DNA from: Amphibalanus amphitrite
Taxonomy: Eukaryota; Arthropoda; Thecostraca; Balanomorpha; Balanidae
Assembly: GCF_019059575.1 (NCBI RefSeq)
Contig: NW_024882732.1
Coordinates: forward strand, 62,001-126,000
Length of the DNA stretch: 64,000 nucleotides
Reading direction: 5' to 3'
Both the position numbers and the translations under genes were made by a program. Shown here in pieces: positions 22,954 through 32,579 of the stretch; within the stretch, counting starts at the first letter, position 1; each line of letters begins with the position of its first letter. A model generated the notes under the pieces. The model was not told the origin of the DNA, searched no databases, and was given only the letters and a program-made list of their open reading frames with translations.

Positions 22954-23637
22954 CAGTCGGAGTGTCACTAGGTCGAGGCGTTGTTGGTCGGAGCTGCCGG
23001 TTGGACGGAGATCAGTGAGCGCTGCAGTGGGGGCGCCAACTGCCGGTGGAACGGGCCGGCAGACTGCAGAACTGTGGGCCCCAACTACCAGTGGAAGGGC
23101 ATTGCAGCCAGTCGGCAGAGCTGACGGGGCTGGGAGCGGTGAGAGGCTCTGGCGCTCGGCGACAGCGCGTGCGTGTTATGTGATCACGTGCAGACGTGTG
23201 AATATCGCTCTATCAGGAGGGGATCTGATGTTGCAGCGTGAATTTGGAGGTTTAAATATATGAAATGCTCTGTTATTTATTGAGTGAATACGACACCCTC
23301 TGCTATGCGGTCATTGAGTTCAGAGCGCTGAACTCAACTAAAGCAATGTGTCAAAACGCGATTAGTTAGTGAAGGCGCGTACGTACATACTTCCAGGCAA
23401 CATATTACGTATAACACGATGAGCACGCTGCTCATTCACATTGATTTACCATGGAGTTTCACTTGATTGTAAACATCTTGGATGCAACTTAGCACATCAA
23501 ATATCACACAGGCATGCGGCACCAACCTCGGTGTCTTCCCGGTTGCAGGTCCTGCGAGCTCTCAGGCCGTTCGGCGGCCGCTGCGTTATTTGGCGTTCCC
23601 CAACTCGCACTCGAGTTGGTAGCTCTATCCTCGGCCA
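22954..23637. other. Convergent 3' UTRs of RRP12 (+) and the Mab-21 gene (-)
   Basis: No further coding exon is evident. A minus-strand AATAAA lies at 23276-23281. I see no canonical plus-strand AATAAA for RRP12 before 23640. Confidence 0.5.
23276..23281 (-). terminator. Candidate poly(A) signal of the Mab-21 gene
   Basis: TTTATT on the plus strand reads AATAAA on the minus strand, about 360 bases past the stop codon at 23638. Confidence 0.5.
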
Positions 23638-25281
23638 CTATTCACTGTCGTCTGAGTTTGGCTCGACGGGCGCTGGCTCCGTGTGATCGCCGGCCGGGCG
23701 GTGGAAGTGACGCGGACAGGTGACCCCGCGCGGACCGTTGTTCACCAGCAGGTAGCCGCTCAGCAGGTTGTTCATGCTGACCGGTGGTATGGTGATGGTC
23801 TGCTCGTCTGGCCAGATGGCCTCCCCTTGAGACAGTTCTCTCAGCTGGTCCAGTGTGATGTTGTTTCCGCGCAGCACGGCGCGGTAGTCGGTCGGCCGGA
23901 GCTGAGCGGCCGAGACCGGGTCCTGGCTGCCGAGTCGGCTCACCAGGGGCGCCAGGTCGGCGGGCATGGCGCCCTGGCGCTGCCACTGCACCAGGCGGCT
24001 GCCGCAGAGCACCACGCCGGCCGCCAGCAGGTGGCGGCGCAGCGCGGCCACGTGGCGCACCAGCCGGCGCCGCTCGGCCCAGCTGCGGCCGCCCAGCGCG
24101 TCCACCTCTGACCAGAAGTAGCAGGGCAGTCGGCCGGCGCGCGCCGCCGCCTCCACCCAGCTGAGCACGGCCAGCAGCGCCCGGCGCGCCGCCCCCGGCC
24201 CCGCCCACCAGTCGGCGCCGTGCCGCTCCGACAGCCACAGCACAGCCGTCTTCAGATAGTAGCTCTTGACAGCGGTCACCGAGCGTCCCAGCGCTGCCTT
24301 GCAGTATTTGAGCGCAGTCAGACATGCACGCTGCTCAGGCGTGAGCGCGCGCAGCGCCGTGTGCTCGAGCTGGGAGAACGACAGCCGCCACTGGTGACGC
24401 TCGGCTTTGGTGCCTCGCGCGCCGACCGGGACCAACAGGACGCCCATGCGACAGAGCCGGCGCACCAGGTCGGCCGGCGGCCACCCGGACGGTCGGCGGC
24501 GGCCGGCGAACCCTGCGCTCGGCCAGGACGGACAGCGCACGCAGGCCACCAGGTCGATATGGTACTGGTCCCAGAAGTTTACCGCCAGAGAGGGTCCGGC
24601 GCGGTCCAGCCGGCCGGGCCGGCCGTCGGCCGCCTCCCGGCCGAGATCGGCCAGCAGGCGCACGGCGCTGCCGGCCGAGAACAGCAGGCGCTCCCTGTGC
24701 CGGCACTGAGGCCGCCGCTGGTGGTGCAGCAGCACGAACCCCGGCCGGCCGGCCGTCTCCTGCGTGACGAACACGGCGTCCCTCTTAGACACCGGGCTGC
24801 CCTCGGGATCGGTGGACTCACTCTCAGACTCAGCAGAGGCGGGACTGGCCCGGCCGCCGTCTGACCTGGTGTCCTCCGTCGCGTCGTTATAGGATGATCC
24901 GGCTGTCTCCGACTGGTTCAACCCGTCCGGTCTCTGCTCAGACAGGTCCGCTACACGGACCGGCCCCAGCTGAAACATCACATCAGCGTCGGAGCTGCCG
25001 AACGGCTCCCTCAGCCGGACGTCATTGCCCTCTGGTATACTGCCAGAGGAGTACACCCGCTCCACTATCAGCTGGCTGAGGTCGGCACAGGCGCACTGAG
25101 GCGCCGGCTGTCCCTCCGCCAGCCGAAGCACCTTCAGACCGAAACTGGAGGCCGCGAACCGGCCGGTGAATCCCCGGGCGCGCCGCGCCGCCTCTCGGGA
25201 CTGCAGCATGGCCACCAGCAGCTCGCAGGTGGCGTCCGCCTGCTCGTCGGAGACCGGGGGGCTGCTGTGACGGGCGCCCAT
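23638..25281 (-). CDS. Mab-21 / cGAS-like nucleotidyltransferase, intronless
   Basis: A single 547-residue frame. The nucleotidyltransferase core is present. G80-S81 lies in SSGSIPEGNDVR, the metal-binding pair D98 and D100 in GSSDADVMF, and a third Asp, D243, in YHIDLVACVRCPSWP. The helical Mab-21 half follows: WRLSFSQLE (298-306), a CLTALKYCK helix, SYYLKTAVLWLSE (340-352) and LPCYFW (386-390). A variable acidic insert (about 110-165) separates the first two blocks. All three catalytic acids are retained, so this may be an active cyclic-dinucleotide synthase (cGLR) and not a pseudoenzyme. The cGAS zinc thumb (HCC) is not seen. The N-terminus MGARHSS fits the MGxxxS N-myristoylation consensus. 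TMEM102 or Mab21L-type orthology is the alternative. Convergent with RRP12. Product specificity is unknown. Confidence 0.85.
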   Translation of the reverse strand: MGARHSSPPVSDEQADATCELLVAMLQSREAARRARGFTGRFAASSFGLKVLRLAEGQPAPQCACADLSQLIVERVYSSGSIPEGNDVRLREPFGSSDADVMFQLGPVRVADLSEQRPDGLNQSETAGSSYNDATEDTRSDGGRASPASAESESESTDPEGSPVSKRDAVFVTQETAGRPGFVLLHHQRRPQCRHRERLLFSAGSAVRLLADLGREAADGRPGRLDRAGPSLAVNFWDQYHIDLVACVRCPSWPSAGFAGRRRPSGWPPADLVRRLCRMGVLLVPVGARGTKAERHQWRLSFSQLEHTALRALTPEQRACLTALKYCKAALGRSVTAVKSYYLKTAVLWLSERHGADWWAGPGAARRALLAVLSWVEAAARAGRLPCYFWSEVDALGGRSWAERRRLVRHVAALRRHLLAAGVVLCGSRLVQWQRQGAMPADLAPLVSRLGSQDPVSAAQLRPTDYRAVLRGNNITLDQLRELSQGEAIWPDEQTITIPPVSMNNLLSGYLLVNNGPRGVTCPRHFHRPAGDHTEPAPVEPNSDDSE

Positions 25282-25879
25282 CGCAGCCGAGGATCGGGCG
25301 CCTGCTCAGTGCTCACTGACTCACCAGCCGCGCCGTCAGTGAGCCGAGTCACCGCCCCGCCGCTCGCGTGACGTCACCGCTCAGCGGCTGATCGGGCCGG
25401 CTCACCGCGCCGGCGCGACGGCCGCCCGTACCGGCTCGGCGCGACAGCCTTGCGTAGCCCGAGAACTGGCGTCTCGCGCGGCGGAACCGCGGCCTTGGCC
25501 ACATCGGATATACAACCAGTGGTTCACAAACTTCCGCCAAACGAGCTCACCGACAACAGTGGACATCGTGCACGCAGCGGTTTGCATCTTTTCGATAGAC
25601 CGTCAGGCTTCCGCTCTTTGTGGGGTCATCAGAGACGAGCCCCGGTGGAAATACCGGAACAGAGGGCGGGTGATAAGCATGGTCGGAGAACGTGGCTTTC
25701 CACACCCACCCGTCACGCTGATCTGGATGCAATATACGCCTAGAACCATACAGAAACTGATATGACCCCTTTAGTCACCCTCCGAGCGTGCCTGTCCTAC
25801 GTCCATTGCCCCCCCCCCCCCCAAAAAAAAAACAATGGCGACCACCAATCAACTAAAAACGACAGCTTCGCCAGTCCGC
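25282..25879. other. Upstream region of the Mab-21 gene
   Basis: Probable promoter and 5' flank, GC-rich near 25300-25480, with no TATA box found. It contains a C15 then A10 homopolymer pair near 25809-25835. Confidence 0.35.
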
Positions 25880-25885
25880 TTTATT
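25880..25885 (-). terminator. Candidate PPM1D poly(A) signal
   Basis: Reads AATAAA on the minus strand about 890 bases past the PPM1D stop. The 25886-26773 interval would then be its 3' UTR, and I see no other gene in it. Confidence 0.45.
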
Positions 25886-26773
25886 GAAGGCCCCACACGC
25901 ACACACTGCCCCACGATCGATCACTCGTTGGTTCCCACATTCGGCAATAAATAAATTCGGGCTGGTAACACTAAACAATTTTAACAAACGCATCAGTGAA
26001 AATACACATCCGCCCAGCGGCTAGCAAAATATGTTCCGTTCCCACCAGCCTGCCGGACGGCGCGGCGCCGGCGCAGAGGGTCAGTGGCGGCAGGTCAGCC
26101 GGGACTCCTGACGAGACGCCCAGCAGGCTGGCCGGTCAGCCGCGGGACGGCAGCCACCGCCGCCGCACGGAGCGGTCCGGCGTCGGCCGGTGCCGCGCGG
26201 ACCACTCGCGCCGCACCAGCGGCGGGGTAGTATTTCAATTAGATATCACAGATCGCATCGCAGTTCGCACGGTCCGGTCGATCGGTTCACCCGTTCGTTC
26301 GCCAGCTGCAGCCACTTATTTAGACGGAGCATTGCTGGAGATCAGACGCGCACCCACGAGGACAGCTTAAAACAAAACCAAGGGCAGCAGCTTTCCGGCA
26401 GAACAGAACACACTACAGCACACGCAACACAAGATATTTTAAAACAACTAAGCCCCTCCCGATTATAGATATGTCGAAATGTAAATGAACCGTACACAGC
26501 GTATGCAACACAGACTTCTGCGTCGTTCCTTAGAATTCAATGGATCTAAAATTATGGAAAACAGAGTAGTATGGTCACCTTTCTTACATGACGAAATCTA
26601 GTAAAAATCACCATGAGATAAATTGATGAATCTCCAACGATGCAAACCATTTCGCGAGGTCAAACGGTGAAAATGATTGGATGTCAGCTGAGCTTGGCCA
26701 CCGCCTTCGCAAGGCCTTCTCCAGCACCGCATGGCCTCCCAGACGACCGTGCTCGGCCGGTGCCGCCCGGCCC

Positions 26774-29700
26774 TCACTTCCCCAGTCGTATCCGGCTCCG
26801 GGTGACCGGCTTCTTGGCGGGCCGCTCGGGCCGCGCCGTCTCTGAGCTGCGCCGCTTGCGACTGACGGCCGTCGGCGGCGGCGGCGGCGCGTCACCGTTG
26901 TGGCTGCGCAGCGCCGAGCGCCGGGTGCGCGGCGGCGTACTGAACGAGGAGCGCAGCTGGCGCACATGCTGGCTCAACTCGTCCGTTTTCCGGCGCACCT
27001 TCTGCAGCAGCTCGGCCGACGGACTGCGCCGCACGGCGGCCAGCGGCGCCGGCGCGCGCGCCGGTACCGACGCGGCGCCGGCCGGCGGGGCCGAGCGGCG
27101 GCGTACCGGCCGGCCCGGCGCCGCCCGGTTCTCCGTGTCGCTGTCCTCGCCGGCCGGCGGCGGCGCCCGGCGCGCGCAGCTCGAGCTCGTCACCTCGTTG
27201 ATCTGGACGTCGCGCCGTTCGGGAGGCGGCGCCGGCAAGCTGGCCGACATGGCCGCCAGCAGCGGCAGCGGCGCGGTGGCCGCGGGCGGCGGCACCCGCG
27301 GAGGTGGCGGCGGCGGCGGCGCCGTCATGGGCTGCGGACACGAGCGGCGGCCCACCAGCGCCGGCTTCAGCGCGCCCACCGGGTTAAACACCTTATAGTC
27401 GCGCAGCGGCGAGGCGCCGGGGACTCGCGGCTCAGCGCCGCCGCTGCGGAAGAAGGCCGGCCGGAAGCGGGCGGCGGCCTTGGCGCGCTCGGCCAGCTGG
27501 CCGGCGGTGGTGGCCGCCTCGTCGGCCGGACGCTTTGCCGCTGAGCTCTGCTCCGACTCAGACGACTGACGCAGGCGCTTCTTCACCACCTGTGAACAGA
27601 AGCACGGTCAGCGACAGAGCACAACACACTGTCCTTCAGACGCTGTGGGATTGCCATTAGTGGCAGAGCGGGAACATGGACCGTAATAGCAGTTGGTCAG
27701 TTCGGTAACAGTGCATGATGCATTACAGCTTCTCAGATATGACATGTTACCATTTGCCAGTACCATAGATAACATGAATCTATCCAACATGAATCTATGA
27801 GCCAGTACCTTACAGGTAAACGCCACCAAGCGTATCTAATGGGTTATTAAAGCCGTACAGGACCAAGGCGCCGCCGGTGGCGTGTCTCTGACCTGGACTT
27901 TGGGCGGCCCGGGCGGGTCGAGCATCACGGTGACGACGCTCGTGTTGTCCGCTCGTAAGCACTTCATCTTCCACTTGCTGAGGGCCAGGTCCACCAGCCG
28001 CTTAGAGGGGTTGATCCACTGGCGCTCCTGTGTAGAAAGATGACAAAAAAGTCGTCAGAATTGCAAAAACAGTCGTGCAGCCTGTTCTATACTCTGCGCT
28101 GGATACGCTTGAAAACTGAAGGAAGAAGGAACAGTTGGAGATAAAATTAATAATCAATTCAGAATGCACAATGCAATACTGTAGGCCAACTTCTCAGCAG
28201 AATATGCGGCATTACGCCGTACGTGTTAGCTCCAACACAACGGCTACAAAACGGCAATCGAAAATGAGCAAACTCGATGATTCATGTACGATTATACAAC
28301 ATACAATATAAATTGCTAGCAAGCGAACTGTCCAATGAAGACCCGACCAGCCATCTTCCGGAACCTATGCCGTGAAGGTGGGCGCTACTGCTCACCTCAC
28401 CCATCAGTTGGAGTGGTTGGTGTGACACCCACCTATCCCGTGTTGGTGTGATTAATGAGACACCTCTCCCGTGTTGGTATGGTCGACACTCACCTCTCCC
28501 GTGCGTGTCGCTGATGAGACACTCAGCCCTCCCGTGTTGGCGTGGTCGACACTCACCTCTCCCGTGTTGGTATGGTTGATGAGACACTCCTCGTTGAAGA
28601 GTTCGGCGTGCGCCACGTTCGAGACAGACTGCTGTGGTGACACCATGTTCCAGAAGCCGTCGGTGCCGAGAACCAGGCAGCGGTGCTGCGTCACATCCAC
28701 CGTCAGCACGTCCAGGTCCGGCTCCGGCGACACCACGTACTCGTTGTTGGACGAGTTGAAGCTCCACAGGTCACCTGCGGGCCACACTCGAGGTTAGAGC
28801 AGAATCTCCCAGTCCAGCCAGGCCAGATTGATATGTGCCTAGTTAGTGACAGCATATCAAAACCACAAGATCGTAACAGGCACAAGACCGTAACAGGTTT
28901 GAGCCGGTCCCGTAACTCAATCGGTAGAGCGTTGGACACCGCGTGCTGAGAGCATGCGTTCCCGGTTATAACAGTCTGGGACTCTGGGTTTTAAACGCGA
29001 TGGGCGCTTGACGTTTATGGGCCTCCTGACAGGTATAGTTGCGGTTGGTGGCAGGCCTTAGCTTGGCAAAGTGAGCCCTGGCAGGGTCAATGCAACAAGC
29101 TTCGCTTAGTGAGGGCTCTGTCCTTGTGAATCTCTCCATTCAAAAGGTTTGGACTAAATTCATAAAAAAGCACCTACCAACACATAAATAATCCAGTAAA
29201 ACACAGCCTGATCTGGCCAGCCCCATTCCCCACCCCCCACATCTCTGTCACCCAGGCAGTTGACCCACCTAGTGACCTGGCCACGGCCAGGAAGGGGATC
29301 TCGTCAATCTCCGTGGAGCGCCGGATGGGGCCCTGGTGGCCGATGCGGGGCCGGTTCCACACCACGCGCGGTACGCCGGACTTGTTGATCACCTTGCCGC
29401 CGCACTGCTGGATGCGCTCACACTCGTCCACCGACTCGGGCTTGTGGTCCCTGGTGAGCGGGCGCGCGTGCCAGTGGCGCGGGTCGTCCCCTGCAGGGCA
29501 GGGAGTGGAGCAGCGTAATACCGTTAGAAAGGGACACAGTCATATTGTCAGCCTGCTGCAGGTGATCACAGCAATGTGCAAACCTGAAAGTTTTACACCT
29601 TGTGTGAGCTATGACATTCAAATAATTTGTGTTCAGCTCCAAAATACTGATCGATATGCAACATTACCTTTCCCAGTCAGGCCATGACCTTGACCTTAGC

Positions 29701-31656
29701 TCAAACTTTAAAGTTGTTGAGCATAATAGGTCAAATTATAGCTTATTTGACATGTCTTGACAAAACGAACCCAATGCTGGTAACATACGTGCGAATTTGG
29801 AGCCAAAAATTAACGCAGATAAGCATTTCCTATCAAATTTTTAATTTTCATTATTTTTTGCCCTCTGGAGGCTAAACTGTTGATCTGAGGTCGAATATGA
29901 GAGAATTACTCAGAAAGAGTATTACTCAGAAAGAGTAATAAAAGAGCTACCACATGTGCTCTCATGCAACCCTGTAGCCCTTTCTGGTCCCAAGCTATAC
30001 AGTGATTTGTAAACAACTGTCAAAATTGGTGTACTCAACATCGGTGACCACCAATGACCTCCAGTGACCTGACCTATGAAATGATCTAAAGCAAACCAGA
30101 TACCTTTTCATAGTTTTTGGCTCTACTTCCTGTCCCTATGAAGCCTCATAGCCAAGTTTGACTGGGGGTGTTCTGTTCACTGTTCAGCCCCCCGCCCCAG
30201 CTGCAGCACATGGCACGGAAATCCAGGAGTCCCAGCAGGATGTAGGTGAATTGCCTACCTGGCTTCTGATATCCGAGTACAATGGCTGAGTCACCAACAT
30301 GGCCAGTGTATATTTTTCCTCTTCTGATGAATGCAATGCTGGCTGTGGAGCCTGAGGTGCTTGGAAGGCCAGCAGACGTTTTCGGCCAATGTTCTGAAAA
30401 GGTAGTCAGAAGTCAGTGACCATATGATTCACATCACATTTTGCTGTTCGGCATTCAAGACTTACTGATTCACAACTCCTGAGTGTCTGCCTGAAAATCA
30501 ACTAAAGGCTAGAACAAAAGCACTAGAGAACAGCCTGTAAGACAGAGCAATCAATTGTAGGTATGTGCTATATTTTTTTATTTCTGTTTAAGCATTTCTG
30601 TTCAAATTCCTAATTCCCTGTGCCGAAAAACCCAAGAACATCTTTATTACTTTTCTAAAAATAAATTAAACAGCCAAATCAAGTCTGACAGTTTCAGCAA
30701 AGCCATAGAAACTAGGTAGGTAAGTACCTCCTATTCTAATGCCTAGTTAATCAGTCATATTATGGCAACCAATGTGAGCATTGCACAAATCATGGAAAGA
30801 ATTTAGTTCAGTAACAAATGGATAAAAAATGCTGGCATACATATCAGAAGAAGACAAACAATTACATTACAGCAGTTGGTTACACAGGATAAAAAACAGA
30901 GGTGCTGAGCTCAAATCTGCCATGCAAAGGCAGAAACACTTGCATTTGGGTGAACCCTGGCCTGATTCAATGGACGCCGGTGAAAACAGGGCGCCGCAGG
31001 GCATATTAGTCACGTGATATTTGGAACTGCTCCCCCTCCGTGGGCCTTCTACATTCCAAACATCACGTGTAAATTTCATGAACCTTGATCAAATCGCCCC
31101 AGGCGCCCTGTTTTCACCATCGTCCGATTCAATGACCTTTGACCAGATGTGATCGTTCTTGCCTTTGTATTGCAAAAGTGCACACCCTGATCAAAATGCT
31201 CAAACAAGCAGATGCCAAGACTGCGAGTGTGAAATAACCATTAGGAAAATTTAGCCCATGTATTAGATGAAGAAACTAAAAACATCAGACCGTATACCCA
31301 ATTTTTTTCTAAACTACACCAGCTCGCGCCAGATTCGTCTACAAATTCTTACCAAGCTCTTTCCACATTGCCTGGTGCGTGGTAATGAAGCCTTCTCGTA
31401 TAGCCTTAAGCACAAGTTCGTCATCATCTGACCAGAAATTCTTTTGGCTGACAACGAAGTCCATTAAGTTATCTTTAGCGAATTGAGCAGCTTCTCTTCC
31501 ACCATGGCCGTCAAAAATGCCAAAGAAGGCATATTCCAAGTCTTTCTCATCTTCCGTTTGTTGATATGCCACAGAAAAGACATCTTCCATGTAGCGTCGA
31601 TCGCCCTGGTTGCAGTGACCAGTTACACGCAAGTTGACACCAATATTTGGCGCCAT
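26774..31656 (-). CDS. PPM1D: PPM1D (Wip1-type) PP2C Ser/Thr phosphatase, 6 exons, complete
   Basis: Metal-dependent protein phosphatase that in animals dampens ATM/ATR-p53/p38 stress signalling in the nucleus. Coding exons 5' to 3': 31656-31353, 30393-30259, 29490-29269, 28774-28557, 28027-27893, 27589-26774, giving 609 residues (human 605). All phases join. PP2C motifs in order: [52 protein letters not shown], the PPM1D-type [16 protein letters not shown] flap, [30 protein letters not shown] and LRADNTSVV. The metal-binding Asp residues of DGHGG, TDG and ADN are all present. The human Pro-rich B-loop insert is missing. The last exon is a Pro/Arg/Ala-rich, probably disordered tail ending in a basic stretch. 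The start is the ATG giving MAPNIGVNL. An upstream in-frame start would add 30 unconserved residues. The exon 4 donor is repeated downstream. Confidence 0.95.
28425..28570 (-). repeat. Tandem copies of the PPM1D exon 4 end plus 5' splice site
   Basis: Read on the minus strand, the exon end AACACGGGAGAG/GTGAGTGTC (boundary 28557/28556) is followed by further copies, with intact or near-intact donors at about 28494, 28464 and 28433 and one degenerate copy near 28531. The frame stays open through the copies, so use of 28494 or 28464 would add 21 or 31 residues. Confidence 0.8.
28898..28975 (+). repeat. tRNA-like sequence, probably a tRNA-derived SINE head
   Basis: GTAACTCAATCGGTAGAGC closely resembles a tRNA D-arm/A-box, and a weak B-box-like GGTTATAAC follows about 45 bases on. 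No clean acceptor or T stem can be drawn, so a functional tRNA is unlikely. It lies antisense in PPM1D intron 3. Confidence 0.45.
30972..31125. mobile_element. 154-bp MITE in PPM1D intron 1
   Basis: 24-bp terminal inverted repeats (GGACG, two variable bases, GGTGAAAACAGGGCGCC) match except at the two variable bases. The 8-bp duplication GATTCAAT lies at 30964-30971 and 31126-31133. An 8-bp duplication suggests hAT. It has no coding capacity. Confidence 0.88.
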
Positions 31657-32579
31657 ACCAATGGCTACAAACTCCACAGCGCACACCCGCGTCCCCACTG
31701 CCGCACGCTCAAACGCAACGGTTTCAGGCAGGAAACATCGCAACAAAATGCTGCTCTATGATTGGCTACTGCTACGCTTGCGTCATTCGACCTTGAAAAG
31801 TGGGCAGACTTTCACACTTATATGACCATAATTTTAGCATTTCTAGCATGATTTAAGAAATGGTTTAGCGTTTTCAATTTTTCTATAATGAATTTTATTT
31901 TTAAAAGAACATAAAACATGAACTCTAACATAACTTTTTATCAGCACTATGAAGTACTGAACCTCGAAGCAAGGCTAGAGGCTAATGTTATTCATAAGTA
32001 TCGGTTTATTTTCCTTCAAAATTATTTACATTTAATTTTAACTTAACTTCAAAAATACATTCCGTAGAATTAGTATGGAATGCTGGAAACTTGGCTGAAG
32101 AAGTTATACCTAATACAGCTGAGTCGGTTGAGTCTACTGATCACAGCCAGCCAATCAGACAGGTCGATTCAGGTTTCTACTGAAACTGGTATTGCAGAAC
32201 AGCATTCCTAAATGTAAACAAAATAAACCGCGAAATGCCTCAGCAGAACGCCGTCCCGCGTGACTCATATTATTTTGGCTGTATTTCTGTGCTGGTGCTC
32301 TGTATATATACGGCCTTGGTATAAAGTGGGATGGTTCAAAATACGCAACTTGCTTCAACGTTACAAATCCACAGAGGTTTGGAGGACGGGAGCGTGTAGC
32401 AAGTGTGTAGTATGCATGCGTTTAGCGTGCGAGGCGCTGCCGTTGATGCGGTGCAATTGTAGTCCCGAGTACATAAAAGGTGCAGGTACCCACTTGGTTT
32501 CCTGTAATTCGTTCCCGTTCACATTTTTTAAGAATCGAGTTGTTTTTTCTGCTGACTGGGGCTACAGCAAGATATTAAA
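31657..32579. promoter_or_regulatory. Shared head-to-head promoter region, PPM1D / IFT172
   Basis: The 923-bp gap separates divergent start codons. On the PPM1D side a CCAAT box (ATTGG on plus, 31761-31765) lies 105 bases before the ATG. On the IFT172 side are a CCAAT near 32151, an AP-1-like TGACTCA near 32262, TATATATA at 32303-32310 and TATAAAG at 32320-32326. I did not find an RFX X-box here. The assignments are motif matches only. Confidence 0.4.

Noticed and set aside
23683-24864. Plus-strand frames of 142 and 214 residues
   Set aside because: Antisense to the Mab-21 gene, low-complexity and without family resemblance.
26640-27544. Plus-strand frames of 252 and 214 residues
   Set aside because: Antisense to the Pro/Arg-rich last exon of PPM1D.
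28908-28980. A functional tRNA gene
   Set aside because: Only the A-box region is convincing. The T-arm and acceptor stem do not pair, so a SINE head or tRNA relic is preferred.
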